A stretch of 64,000 nt of DNA from Athripsodes cinereus (GCA_947579605.1 OX388313.1:29143214-29207213); one strand, 5' to 3'; shown: positions 36,285 to 48,094, numbered from the stretch's first letter. Translations and numbers: made by a program. The notes: generated by a model from the sequence alone, not told the origin.

Positions 36285-37253
36285 ATCCATCCGTGTTATT
36301 CCGGTCCATTGCCGTATATTCCGCAGCCACGACATCTGCCTCCTTCCTACTCCACGACGTCCCTCAATCTTGCCTTCTATTATCAACTGCAGAAGCCGAT
36401 ATTAAAAAAAAAAAAAAATGTATAACACGACTATTTGCACATTGCGTTAGCTTAAAAGAGAAAAATGATATGCCAAATTCATTTTAATATAAAAAAAATA
36501 TCTATTTCACATTGTTTGGTTATCAATTCTGACAGGTGACTCTAGCAGGCGCCGATACAATTAATGCATCGACGCAGTTGTAAAATGATTTAATTGGTAT
36601 TCAACTGGTATCCGATACATATCTCATAACTGTGAAAGGGTTATAACACTACTTTAACCGTGCCTGCCGATGATGATTGTTGTTAATGTAATGTTAATAA
36701 TAATAATGCAGCGATGGGACGCGAACTCGGGAAAGTGTTCATCCCAAATAAATATACACAGGTAATTATATGTATTGTATACTATGTACTGACTGTTACG
36801 CAACTTCTGCATACATACAAAATATACATGTTGTTGTTATTATTTAACAATTTAATTAACAAAGTTTTATAAAGAGTGTATGAGTTGGATGCGCTCGGTG
36901 GAGTGCACGTAGTTTGATTTATGCATTTAGCCGACAGTTAAATTTGGTCGTGAATTTTTATGGTGCATCTACATAGTAACGGTTCGTCCTCTCTGCTTAC
37001 CTTTCTCCCTTTGGATATGCAACTATCTTGAGCAATTTTATCCAACCACCACAGGCTAGAAGCCATCAGACCACCTAGCATTTGGCAATCCGACACTTCA
37101 TTTTCCTGTCCTGGAGACGTTATGGATACAATAACCATATAAATATATGTAGTATATTGTCTATTTATTACATCCACCGATCCTGCACGAAAGAACATAA
37201 CAGTTGTACAATAATATTGATGGTAAAATAATATAATAAAGGTGTCGAAAACT

Positions 37254-39854
37254 TTCTCCCCAAACCAAAGACAAACCAAGATAGGTCCATGGATTGAAAA
37301 CTTTATAGATAACTTGTCCCCAGCATACGCACCTGAAATGCTGGAACTTCAAAGAAGTCCTACATCTCAGGAGCAATCTAATGTACTTTCATCTCCTTTC
37401 TCATTTGATGAACTGTCTTCCGCCGTTCACTCTGCAGGGGATTCTTCTCCCGGACCTGATCTCATACCATACTCTTTTTTCCGACATGCTCCTAAACTTC
37501 TTTTAATAAAACTATTGGAATTATATAATTTAATACTGAGGAGTGGAAACATTCCTTCTTCCTGGAAAAGGCAATCCATTGTTCCAATCCTTAAGCCCGG
37601 AAAAAACCCTTCTCTACCTTCATCATATCGCCCAATCGCATTGTCTTGTTGCTTTTTGAAGATCCTAGAACGCATGTTAAAAAAAAGACTGGAATATTTT
37701 TTTGAAAACTCTGGTACATTTCCCTCCTTTCAATTTGGATTTAGAAAGGGAAGATCTTGTATGGATAACTTGAGTATTCTAGTAACTGATATACACATTG
37801 CAAGATCTAATAAGAGTGATCTAGCGGCCTGTTTCCTAGATATTTGTGGGGCATATGATAGCGTTCTCTTACCTGTATTGTTTCAGAAAATGTCATCTGC
37901 GGGCTTACCCAATTCATTATGTTGTCTTATTTTTAACATAATGTGCGAAAGGAGTATGCTAATTAACTCCTTCCATGGGCTTGTCGAAAGAAAAGTGTAT
38001 AAAGGACTCCCACAAGGATCGGCGCTTAGCCCAATTCTTTTTAATCTATACACTCATGACATTGGAAACGCTCTGCCTCCTGAAGTCAATATACTACAAT
38101 ACGCAGATGACTTCGTTATCTATTGTTCTGTTGGTTCCACGCTCACTGCGGGTGAGAAACTTGAAGCATCCCTTAATCTCTTAGGTGAATGGTTTAGTGC
38201 CAATGGTATGACTCTTTCACCTTCCAAAAGCCAACTCGTTGTTTTCTCAAACAAACATAAACCCTCCAATATATCTTTAAAGTGCAACAATTCCACTATT
38301 TCAAGTTGTGAATCAGTAAAGTTTTTGGGGGTCACTTTGCACAGAAAACTCTCTTGGAACCTTCATATTGACAATATAATAGCCAAGTGCGAAAAAAATA
38401 TAAACATCCTCAGAGCGGTTTCTAGAGTCTGGTGGGGGGCCCACCCGACTACTATGAGAATGCTTTACTCATCCCTCATCCGAAGCCTCATCGACTATGC
38501 ATGCTTCCTAATGGATCCCCTTCCAAATTATTTAAGCGCAAAACTAGAAAGAGTTCAGAATAAATGCCTGAGACTGATACTGGGAGCCATGAGATCGTCT
38601 CCAATAATAGCCTTGCAGGCAGAGTGTGTAGAGATGCCCCTTTGCCTAAGGCGAGTTTTTCTATCTCACAAATTCGTTTTGAGGAGATTGAGCATGGGTC
38701 CTCATATGTTGCTCCTCAAATTACAAACATTGTTGGAGCTTTGCTTAAATTCTCCTTATTGGCGTAATAGAAAGTACCCTCTTTTGTGCTCCTCTTGGGA
38801 GTATGTAACCCAAAGTTTCTCTTCTTCAATTCACCTTACACCTTCAACTCATCATTCTATTCCATTCAATTATTCATTGCAGTCATGCAATATTGTTGAT
38901 TCGATAGGTTTGGATAAATCAGTTTTTACATTGAGCCCGCAGGTCGTGAATATCCTTTTCCTTCATAGAGTGAATAGTGAATGGCCTGCCCATACGATCT
39001 TCTTTACGGATGGGTCTAAATCTCATACAAATGAATGTGGATCGGCTGTTTACTCTCCTTCTCTTCAAGTCGAACTTCAATTTCAACTCCCATCTTCTGC
39101 ATCTGTTTTTACAGCAGAATGTTTAGCTCTCAGAGAGGCGTTAGGGGTAATTGTCGAAAGATTACTTTCACGGGCAATTGTCTTTACTGATTCCCTTAGC
39201 CTCGTATCTCTTCTAGGGCGAAAGGGTAGTTTGTCATCAAATAATTGTATAATCCACGATATTTTAAGATTGATGTTCGAGGCATCAAGTAAAAATATTG
39301 AGTTGGTGATTGCTTGGATCCCTTCTCATGTGGGTATTGCCGGAAACGAGAAAGTAGATATTCTGGCTAAGGAAGCATGTTCTTGTGGTATATTGCCAAA
39401 TGCATTTGTACTTCCTATAGGAGATTGTCTGGGTGTTGTAAGAGATAAAATTTATGAGAAGTGGAATTATTCATTTATCGGGTCTGTATCTGGGTCTCAT
39501 TATAAAGGAATTCAGCCTTCAATCCCCTCGCAACCTTGGTTTCAAGAAACAAAATGGCCAAAATTAAACATTTCGCTTCTCTGTAGAATGAGGATAGGAC
39601 ATTGTGTTATTGCCTCTCATTTGGCCAGAATCAATATTCTGGATTCCCCTATGTGCGAATGCGGGGAGGACACGGAAACTCTGGACCACGTTTTCTTTGG
39701 TTGCCCACTCCTACCTAATCAAGAATTTTCTCAGACGATTAGGAAGTTGGGTTTTAATTTTCCCATTTCTGTCCATTCTCTTTTGGCCCAAAATTGTAAT
39801 AAAGTGAACCTAGCCTTAATAAATCACCTTAAAAAATTTAATAAGAACATCTAA
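37254..39854 (+). CDS. LINE ORF2 fragment: reverse transcriptase, RNase H and C-terminal zinc-knuckle-like motif
   Basis: An uninterrupted frame of ~867 codons, open at the 5' end. The apparent GTG start at 37242 lies in the target duplication and is not a real start. Counting from 37242: a pre-RT region with PGPDLIPYSFF near residue 75; RT motifs including SYRPIALSCCFLKILERML (~130), FQFGFRKGRSC (~165) and GLPQGSALSPILFNLY (~260); the catalytic box YADD at ~287-290. RNase H follows, with FTDGS (~588), AECLALREAL (~625), FTDS (~648) and PSHVGIAGNEKVDILAKEA (~694-712), so the acidic and His residues are present. A CECG...HVFFGCP motif near 805-825 resembles the Cys/His finger of I and Jockey elements. 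The apurinic endonuclease is absent, so this copy cannot complete retrotransposition alone. Confidence 0.88.
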   Translation, partial: FSPNQRQTKIGPWIENFIDNLSPAYAPEMLELQRSPTSQEQSNVLSSPFSFDELSSAVHSAGDSSPGPDLIPYSFFRHAPKLLLIKLLELYNLILRSGNIPSSWKRQSIVPILKPGKNPSLPSSYRPIALSCCFLKILERMLKKRLEYFFENSGTFPSFQFGFRKGRSCMDNLSILVTDIHIARSNKSDLAACFLDICGAYDSVLLPVLFQKMSSAGLPNSLCCLIFNIMCERSMLINSFHGLVERKVYKGLPQGSALSPILFNLYTHDIGNALPPEVNILQYADDFVIYCSVGSTLTAGEKLEASLNLLGEWFSANGMTLSPSKSQLVVFSNKHKPSNISLKCNNSTISSCESVKFLGVTLHRKLSWNLHIDNIIAKCEKNINILRAVSRVWWGAHPTTMRMLYSSLIRSLIDYACFLMDPLPNYLSAKLERVQNKCLRLILGAMRSSPIIALQAECVEMPLCLRRVFLSHKFVLRRLSMGPHMLLLKLQTLLELCLNSPYWRNRKYPLLCSSWEYVTQSFSSSIHLTPSTHHSIPFNYSLQSCNIVDSIGLDKSVFTLSPQVVNILFLHRVNSEWPAHTIFFTDGSKSHTNECGSAVYSPSLQVELQFQLPSSASVFTAECLALREALGVIVERLLSRAIVFTDSLSLVSLLGRKGSLSSNNCIIHDILRLMFEASSKNIELVIAWIPSHVGIAGNEKVDILAKEACSCGILPNAFVLPIGDCLGVVRDKIYEKWNYSFIGSVSGSHYKGIQPSIPSQPWFQETKWPKLNISLLCRMRIGHCVIASHLARINILDSPMCECGEDTETLDHVFFGCPLLPNQEFSQTIRKLGFNFPISVHSLLAQNCNKVNLALINHLKKFNKNI

Positions 39855-40278
39855 ATTATTAATTTTAGTAAGAATAAATTTCAATAATTAATTGTACCTA
39901 ATGATAAATTGTTTTATAGTAAATGTTTTTGAAACAAATTATTATTATAAAAATAATAATAAATTTTGACAAAGTTTTTTTTTTTGTAAGACTACGATGT
40001 GTTTAACATCAAATATATTCCTGAAAACGGCCCTGTGATTGCAACGATGTCGACACACAAGCGGTGTGCATGTATTGGTTACTCGGGCGGGGAGTTCATT
40101 GATCCCAATGCCCTTGAGATGTACTTGCCGCACGTGGCGACTGAAACGGCAGTTACTATGTAGCTATGTACTAATGAATACCCACTACGTTAAGACATTG
40201 TACTCACAGCAGTGAGTATATAGGCATAATTCACTCGATGTCGGGTGCCTTGCCGAAAAGAAAAAGAAGAAGAAGAAG
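39855..40278 (+). other. 3' UTR and tail of the I-like LINE
   Basis: AT-rich to ~40.0 kb, then a GC-richer block (40020-40250) including ACTCGATGTCGGGTGCC, and a tail rich in AAGAAG that ends at the duplicated target site. The UTR carries the elements a LINE RT usually recognises, though I see no specific stem to name. Confidence 0.6.
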
Positions 40279-40754
40279 AAGGTGTCGAAAAATCCAAATC
40301 AAAGAGATCAAAGGTCGAAACACTTCGGCGAAATAGGCGGACAACTAACAAGTTATTGAATTAGCAGCTCCATCAAATTAGACTTCAATATTGAAAAATT
40401 AACGAACGGGAGTATAGATAATTAATAAATAATTATTATGATAGCTACCAAACAAAGCTACGGGGCGTCTGCCATTAGATATATTAAGAATAATGATACA
40501 TAAATATGTTTTACGGATAATGGATTTGACTCAGTTACAAATCTCAGTGGGATTCCAAACACGATGACCCAAATAAACAACCGTGCCAAATTTGCGTAAT
40601 ACATACTCAGATTTTTATGAATGCCTCGGTTTTCAGTGTAACCTTATTCACTTTTTAAGCTCGAAGTGATATCCTCATGTGACAAAGATTTCAAACTATT
40701 TCTCCAACTTTCAGCTGTAGATTTTGGGTTAGTTGGAAGACATCGCATTTTAGC

Positions 40755-40860
40755 GATAAACTGGTCCTCTGTACATTGAATTGTATAAATGATATTTTCT
40801 ATGTTAATTTGTATTATTGTAAACAATGTACAGTGAAGAATAAAATAAATAAATAGATTT
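40755..40860 (+). mobile_element. LINE 3' end ending GTACAGTGAAGAATAAAATA
   Basis: TGTTAATTTGTATTATTGT, AACAATGTACAGTGAAG and AATAAAATAAATAAATAG. A similar end occurs at 28.14-28.20 kb (ATACAGTAAAGAATAAATAA). These look like 3' ends of a Jockey/CR1-like LINE. Confidence 0.45.
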
Positions 40861-41084
40861 TGAAACATTTTTCCAACTTTGATGTTTTCTTATACATTCA
40901 TCATGAAGGAAAGTTCTGATTGGAGTTCATGAAATCCTTATTCATCTTCAATAAAGCGCGATTGGACGTGGTCAATATTCCTTTTTCCTGTATATTTGTG
41001 GCATAGAATTTCTATTGTCTGTATTTTTGTGTTATATTTTATTATTGTCTTTATTGTTTACTGTTTACGTACAATAATAATAAT

Positions 41085-41165
41085 AATATAATATAATAAT
41101 AAATCTTTATTTCAGTTATAATACGTATACATATAATACGTATAATACATATAATACGTATACAA
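41085..41165. repeat. Simple repeat of ATAATACGTATAC type
   Basis: Irregular repeats of AATACGTATA/AATACATATA after an AAT run. No other function visible. AAT microsatellites also occur near 29735-29775, 4030-4060, 61955 and at the window end. Confidence 0.7.
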
Positions 41166-42250
41166 TGACAGCGAAAAGGTTTTTTTTATAACTGTAATGC
41201 TGTTCATTGTTTCTTTTTGTATAATAAATAAATAATATCAGTAAATATTCAGATAATGTGTTCAACATTTTTTTCAGAGATCGAAAGACTAGAAAATTTC
41301 TAGGATACAAAATACCGAAAAATCATAATCGGTAAACGATAAGTAAACACGCCTAAATCGTGACAGTAAGCCAGTCTGAACCTATTCGTAAGAGTAATGT
41401 CGCATTTCTATATCATTTGATGGTAATATTTAATAAAGTTGTATTGCATAAATGCAGTTTTCAGTTGTGTTAAAATTTATGTATACACACTACATTTAGA
41501 AAAATCATAAATCATGATTCGTACGAGTATATCATTGGTATATTATGTACTTGTTTGAAGAATGTTGTTAATGTTAATTATATTTGATAACAACTACAAA
41601 TTAATTAACAGAGATCCACACAAATGGAGAACGGTTAAATGATTAGTTAGAGATACGGTAAAGATAATTCAAATGAAATGGCCCGATCAAACAGGCATCA
41701 TGGGAAAAGGATGAATTTTGATTATAGAAAATACAATTAGTTGCTAAGAGTAAACGTGGGTAATCTTATAAATAAAAATGGATTGACCATGTATAACACT
41801 CCATAACTTGAGAACAGCTGAACCAACTTGGCTAATTGTTTTTTTGTTGTGTTCGTAATTATCAGGAGACTGTTTATATAAAAGAAAATTTTTGGAAAAT
41901 CCAACGGAATAGTCGGAAATTTTGATTGTATTTTTGTATGAAAATGTCGTTTGTATGACAGTTCCGCTGTCACACAAACTATATGGATAATTATACAAAA
42001 TCAACGATGAAGTTTTTTCATAGATTGGCCTATTTATAGAATAATTTTTGTATACATTTTCAAATAAGAATCATTATCCATACAATTTAACATCTGAGGT
42101 TCTGAAATTTCAATTTTGAAAAAATCATGGACAGAATTTTTATAAATTTAAAATGAATGAGTAGGTATCAGCCTAAAAAAATAAATTAGTACCTAAATTA
42201 GTTAAATATAATTGTTCAACATAAATTAATTTTATTTTTTTACACTATAC

Positions 42251-42640
42251 CAGTGATTCCCAAAGTGGTCCAGGTGGATCCCCAGAGATCCACGGGAGAC
42301 TCGACGGGGGTCTACGATGGCGTGACTAAAAATAGGGGTGCACGAGTCGTAAGTGGAAGTCCACGAATCCATAGTTAAAGTATCGGATATTCGGTAAAAG
42401 CACCAGATATTGACATAAACAATATTCGGTACAAATACCCGGTGCATTGTAGAAAAAAGGTACTGTGAGAAAATATTCTTTTCGAAAACCGAGGAGTTTT
42501 TGTTTTATTTCAAATTCCTATACCATTTCGAAAATTTAGCAACGGGGGGAGGGTAGAAATACAGGGGGTCCACCGGAACCAGCAAATTTTTGAAAGTAGT
42601 CTATGAGAAAAAATGTTTAGAAACCTCGGGAGTGTGTAAA
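42251..42640. mobile_element. Possible hAT-like element
   Basis: Starts CAGTGATTCCCAAAGTGGTC, a typical hAT end, and is GC-richer with GGGGGTCTACGATGGCG and GGGGGTCCACCGGAACCAGC. I could not find a matching 8-bp duplication at the other end, so the right border is a guess. Confidence 0.45.
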
Positions 42641-43037
42641 GAGATTAAAAGACAAGACAACATGTGTGACAATGTAGGTATAATTTGTATGCACATTAAG
42701 TATAAGAATAAAAACTTCAGATAAACAATACAAAATTGAATTGATATTAATAGTGATTCGAAACAAGATAACAGGATGATGAAATAAAAAACAAGTGTCT
42801 TCTAATTAACTCTTACATTGTCTCAATCGTATCTTTGGATTAGAAATGTCTTTAGTAGACGAAAGGAGCCTTTCTCAAATTGAAATCAAATAAAAGGAAA
42901 AACGCTTGCATTTCATTAAAGAATTCTACAACCAAAGCACCGATACAGTAAATAAAATAAGATCACTGAACACAATACAGAAAATAAACGCAAGACGGAG
43001 ATTTGATAACAACTTCAAATAATATATGTTTCTAAAA

Positions 43038-43239
43038 TTCATTCACTGTGTCGGTGTTTAGGTAGTAGAATTCTATATCGAAATAATTAAAACAAGCGTT
43101 TTATTCTACTATTGTTTTATTCGATGAGAGAGACGTCTTTCGTCTTATAAAGAGATTGACAATGTCCTAATAAGACGAAAGACATCTCTCTCATCGAATA
43201 AATCAATAGTAGAATAAAACGCTTGTTTTATTTATTTCG
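43038..43239. mobile_element. Hairpin element with 12-bp flanking repeat
   Basis: ATGTTTCTAAAA flanks it (43026-43037 and 43240-43251). Inside, 43077-43241 is a fold-back of ~70-bp arms (ACAAGCGTTTTATTCTACTA; GAGAGAGACGTCTTTCGTCT). The head TGTCGGTGTTTAGGTAGTAG is shared with the copy at 29.4-29.5 kb (minus strand). Confidence 0.7.
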
Positions 43240-43504
43240 ATGTTTCTAAAAGCCTAAATCTATTCATAATCAGCAGCATCTACTTGTCCACTGTCTACCC
43301 CACTCTTGGCAGATGACATAATGACAAAGATATATAAATATGTACATAAATTATTGCATGATATGTTTAAACCCTCAAAGCACGAGCACTGCTCAATTTT
43401 GAGGGTCAAATATGTAATAAATGTGTATTTTAGAAGTGTGTATGTTATATTATTAATTTGTAAATTTTATTTAAATAAAAATATTTGAATTTGATATTCT
43501 ATAC

Positions 43505-43740
43505 ACACGTGTGGCACTGTAGAGCTATGACGCAAAGGAAACGCTCTTACCTTTGGGTCACGAGGTTCGATTCCCGGCCAGGATAACATGAAAAATACCT
43601 TTTTACAAACTACATATACTAAGTCTGGATCATGCATATTGCATATTGTATAAAATTATGATGAATTGTATAGGAGTGTCATCGCACAAAACTATATTCA
43701 TATCTTTGTTTTGGACTGGCTCATTCTGAGCAAATTATTA
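43505..43740 (+). mobile_element. Diverged tRNA-derived SINE (family 2)
   Basis: GTGTGGCACTGTAGAGC, AACGCTCTTACCTTTGGGT, CACGAGGTTCGATTCCCGGC, AAAAATACCTTTTTACA and a 3' TTGGACTGGCTCATTCTGAG. Box B is intact. Confidence 0.6.
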
Positions 43741-45059
43741 TATGAGATTCCTTATTTTATAATATGCGCATTGTAACACAATAACAAAACAACATTATTA
43801 CTACAAACTTACAGTTAGGATTATGTTTGATTATATCAACAAAATGATTTAGACCTCATAAAACATAATATCATCATGAGCGATTATCGATAATCACAAT
43901 CATTGACACAAGAGTTATTCAACACACAAAGTGAAAAAATTATATATCTCTGTATCCACAATACAACAAAATAAACATGGATATAAAATAAAATCGTAAA
44001 ACAAGGTTTGATACGAGAGACGTAATAACATTACTATCAATCCATTATCACAATCGAATTAGCAATAAACTAAACGAATTTCTTATGATCTGAAGACTAT
44101 CGTCTTCGAGCGAAATGATGATTTACAGCATCCACCGTCAGTTCTCAGAATGAAGAAGAAGAATTTAATGAAGATAGGATAATGTAAATAAACAAATCGG
44201 ACGAGCGAGCAATGAATTTTACGATCAAAAACAGTTCATAATTATTATTACTGACAATAAGACGATTCTTACAAGGATCATTACAGCTGAAGGCCAATGC
44301 GATCCCAGAAGATAATAATAAGATAATAATACGACGAAACAAAAGCGAGAAGAGATATTATGAAATCGAAACGTGCAATGTACACATTCTTGTAAAATAA
44401 GGGATTGCCCAAGAACAGGTCTACCTAGTTGGATAATCCTATTTCTTACTTGTATTGATTGATTGTATAATTGTACAAGTTAAATAAATATATAAAAAAG
44501 TTCAGAAATTAAAAAAAAAAGGAAAATTTAAATGCTTCAGACGAGCTAAATTAACAAAACATTCCCGAAAGCGACGAAAACAACCCCTTATCTTCATAAT
44601 ATGTATCAATTTCTAATAAGTCACACTTTATAAGAGTAGACTACAGCTCATGACGTTAAGGAGAAACACTTAATCAACTTTGCCAACTGTCTGAAGGGTA
44701 GCTATGTGCAAGTTAATTAAAAGCATTCTAATAAGCGTTCCTAAAACTTCTTCCGAAAGTATAATTACCAGAAACCGAATAATACTCTTATTAGCATATT
44801 ATGCATGTGCATATTTTTCTCGTGTTTTATTCATATTTGAGTAGCAGTTAGTCAAATTTTTACTCTTACAGTGATCTTTCAAAATAAATGAAAAAAGAAA
44901 AGAACAAAATTTGTTTCTTTTTCACCTTCATTTCTCAAACTAAACCTTAAGACAATTAAGTCATTTATTCACTTATGTTGAGTCGTAAATGTATATCGTT
45001 AGCAGCCGGCCAGGCATAAATCTAAAGAGCACAGCACAAACAACATCACTATACACTTT

Positions 45060-45240
45060 TAAAAGAGAGGCTTCGGCGTAGTAGGTCCTGTGACGCAGAA
45101 TGAGCTGTCTACCGCTCTCGAAAGGAACATTTCTAGCTTTAGAAACAAAATTAGAGCCGCCCTTTTCCATTGGTTCTCTAGAGATGGCAGCTGGTCTGCT
45201 GGCTACCCTACTTGTGGGATATTCCTTGACGGTATAGCAG
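45060..45240 (+). repeat. SINE-like family copy, 3' part
   Basis: GATGGCAGCTGGTCTGCTGG, CTACCCTACTTGTGGGATA, TTCCTTGACGGTATAG. The 5' part is diverged. Confidence 0.55.
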
Positions 45241-45720
45241 TAATAGTATTGAGACGGACGAAAAATTGTAAAACGGCGCCAGAGGAATAAATCATTCAGC
45301 ATCGTCATCATCTTTAGCACGCAATGTTCATATACATATTTTTTGCATATTTCAGAACTTTTAAACCGCATATAATCGTGTTCCTGGATACAATTAGTGT
45401 GTATCGAAGATAATATTGTGCAGTAGTAGTAAACCCTTTTTAATTAGCAGTAACATGACCAGGGTCCGTATTATTATCCCACAACGAGAAATTCATCTCG
45501 CAGGGAGTTATTACTAAAATCCACTAACGAATATACGAAGGGGTTCAACGAACCGCAAACAAAAATAGCGGTATATGGTTTTTATGTCTGAAATTTATTA
45601 TCAGCACATGATTATTATTATTGACACTAGCTTATAAAACCCGGAATATTAAAGAATAGTTTATTTTATCAAAGCGATTTTTTTATACCATGTACACGCA
45701 GACATTAAAAACATCGCTAG

Positions 45721-46208
45721 TAGAGGATTCAATCTCAGCCCTTTTTTCTAATCCCGGGATTTCGAGATTATTTACGGTTAATCTCGGGATTGTATTGATG
45801 ATGAAAAGTGGTAAAAAAAATCAGTAAACCATATCAAAATCAGTATTTTATTTATGTATTTAAGTTTTAAATTATTTTTCTATACCATAAATTACAAACA
45901 GCTAAGTGAGTACCGCGTGCAAAAAAAATGGTGCTCTGCATTTAAAGTTTTCCCAGCTTAAGCAACAAATTTGGACCATCAGTGACTACTGCCACAATAT
46001 CGATATCTAGTGAGATATCGAACTCAGAAAGGTGCTCTTTTAAGATAACAAAAGTTTTGACTGTCAGTGATTCATCAATGCGAATGTGTCCCAAATTCAT
46101 GAAATATTAAAAAATTGTACTAATGCCGAAAATCCCAGGTTTCGTTAAATTTAATCTCGAAAATTTCGGGACATAAATACGACCGGGATCCTGGGATCGA
46201 ATCCTCTA
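45721..46208. mobile_element. hAT deletion derivative
   Basis: Ends TAGAGGATTCAATCTCAGCC and (reverse complement) TAGAGGATTCGATCCCAGGA form terminal inverted repeats. The flanking 8-mers ATCGCTAG and ACCGCTGG match at 6 of 8 positions, compatible with an aged 8-bp duplication. Subterminal ATCTCGGGATT and AATCCCGGGATTTCGAGATT words repeat. It contains a transposase fragment. Confidence 0.72.
45942..46100 (-). pseudogene. hAT transposase fragment (52 codons)
   Basis: Open frame MNLGHIRIDESLTVKTFV then EHLSEFDISLDIDIVAVVTD, GPNLLLKLGKL, stop. The pattern FxNLGxIRIxxSxxxxK...LxEFxLDLxxDIVAxxTDGAxxMxKxGR is that of insect hAT transposases around a catalytic Asp (VVTDG). Both flanks are missing. 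It is not a host gene. Confidence 0.7.
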
Positions 46209-47104
46209 ACCGCTGGTATATTGTACGGTGTGTTTCCCTTACTATTTAAGGCGTACGCAGGGAACATAATTTTATGAAAATATATACATATTTAGAGACA
46301 CACTAAATTATTTATGGATTTTTAGTTTGGCATGTCCGAATCTTGAATATTTCATCTGCAAGAAGCCATTATTACCGATAAAGATAAAAATAATATTATA
46401 CTAAGAACGCATAAAGAAAATAATTAGGAACATGAGCAATAAAAATTGGTCATTATGATATCCTTCATTGTCATAAAATAGGTGATCAGAAACCTGACGA
46501 TGGGATAATAGAATCATTGACATCCGTAAGGAAGGTCTGCTGTTCGAATCCCCCACCGATCTACTCCACTTTCACGATGTGAGTGTATTTGAGTTAATCG
46601 AAGACCCAGATTCGTATGCACAAAAGAAGCTATAAAAACGACCAGTGTTAATGAGACCCATGAATAAATACTGCTAAAGACGAGTACCTATTTTGATTTT
46701 TACAAATACCCACCTCTACAAGACACTCCAAAATTTATCAGAAAAAAATAAAAACTTGTTATGATGCGGAGTCTCCACTTTACCTCTGACAGGACTAAAA
46801 TCCTATGTTTGAACTCCCGACCTACAAGATAATGTACTCATGTAGGTACAAGGAATCCAGACGAAACCGCATTAATTGGAAAAGTCTCAAAGTGCAATTA
46901 TTATTAAGATGGGGGAGAAAGAGAAGACCTAATCAACTTCTTGGAATATGATTAACACAAATTATCTCTCCCTCGGCATATTTGGTCATGTGGATTAGAC
47001 TCGATCAAAATCAATTAAAATCAACCGAAAAACGGTCGTCTAATTCAATAAGAAGGTAGATTGCGATTGCTCGATGTTAAAGTTGATATTTTGCATACAA
47101 AAAA

Positions 47105-47270
47105 CATGATTCATCTTTGCTTCCCTTGCGCGGTAAACAGAAAGGATCGAGCGCTACTTACTCTGACCCACACACTCATTTTTCACTTCCGTCAATGCCA
47201 TACAGTTCCTCATGTTTGCTCTACAATTCAACCTATCGCCACGTGCCCGTTCTGTAAATCTGGTTGACAA
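47105..47270 (-). mobile_element. RTE-like LINE 3' end
   Basis: Minus strand carries AGCGCTCGATCCTTTCTG, CGCGCAAGGGAAGCA, ATGAGGAACTGTATGGCATT and TGACGGAAGTGAAAAATG, matching the 20.5-kb copy. Degraded. Confidence 0.55.
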
Positions 47271-48094
47271 GTTCTTTCCGTTTCCTTAAGGTAGGTATAT
47301 AATTATCTATTCTGGAATCTTTATCTAAAGGGTATTCAATTATCTTGCCTGGAATCTTCATCTAAAATTATTTAATTACTAACCTGGAATTGAACAGTAA
47401 ATCCCGGTTTGAGTAAGACCAACATCTGCCACCCTGATAACGATTATATATTTTACATATAAATAGTTATACATCATCCTGGCTGGATTATAAACAACGG
47501 TGATAATAATAATAATTAATATTTATCATAGGTGGTTGTTAATCCATTCATTAAAGCATTCGGCGTGAAATCTCAAATGATTAATAATTACTAAGATTCT
47601 TATTAATAATACCTATATGTAATAGTAGGTACTAGAAGCAATCAGGAATTGTTGCTGATGATAATGTTATTATTATTGATTGCATTTCTATCTATCGACT
47701 CGGCAATTCTATAAACCAACAACTCGAAATTCTTATATTCCAAGATATTAATTATGTCACGTGAACGTGATGAAGCACTATGAATGTCTACCAAATACTC
47801 AAAACAAATAATATTTGTGATTCCTCTAACAGAAACAATTCAATTTTCAGATTCTACATGTAATAAGTCAAAAAGTTGATGATGTTGAAAAAATCTAGTT
47901 GTTTGTCTATGGAACTAGTTAGTACAATCATTATTAACTATCAATAAATTGAACGTGGTAATGTGTAAAACGGCCAAACCAAACAAATCAACTCAATCGC
48001 TGCCCTACAATGCTCCTCTCAGGAGCACAGATCCGAAGTCAGCTTCTTCCGTCCAGAGCGCGTATTTGCCCCCATTGAGTCATCTTTTGGGTGT

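Larger units (their letters stand above)
35985..36400 (-). pseudogene. LINE RT C-terminal fragment split by a fold-back MITE
   Basis: Minus strand matches the 22.9-kb copy in two blocks, 36285-36400 (ending GGCAATGGACCGGAATAAC) and 35985-36053 (GCACAGCGCGAGACAGGG, then GGACCTGATACGGCACTG). The MITE at 36054-36284 interrupts it. In the 22.9-kb copy the two blocks are separated by only about 20 bases, so the insertion is clear. Confidence 0.7.
37252..40278 (+). mobile_element. 5'-truncated I-like non-LTR retrotransposon with 13-bp target duplication
   Basis: A 3.03-kb LINE insertion. The flanks repeat AAGGTGTCGAAAA exactly (37239-37251 and 40279-40291), defining the ends. The body is an open RT-RNase H frame, a ~420-bp 3' UTR, and a short GAA-type 3' tail (40261-40278). 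The 5' end is truncated: the endonuclease domain and ORF1 are missing. The clean duplication and an unbroken frame of over 860 codons imply recent insertion. It lies antisense to the SMG6 transcript inside the 39.8-kb intron. Presence of RNase H excludes Jockey and RTE and fits the I group (I, Ingi, Nimb, LOA, R1-like); clade is inferred, not tested. Confidence 0.88.

Noticed and set aside
37242..37253. GTG start codon for the long plus-strand ORF
   Set aside because: These bases belong to the target duplication and first bases of the LINE; the ORF is truncated and has no genuine start here.
41750..42010. Helitron-like sequence
   Set aside because: Wording such as AACTTGAGAACAGCTGAACC recalls insect Helitron interiors, but I could not find the TC start or hairpin-CTRR end.
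44973..45371. 132-codon minus-strand ORF
   Set aside because: Spans a SINE-like copy in antisense; no recognisable domain.
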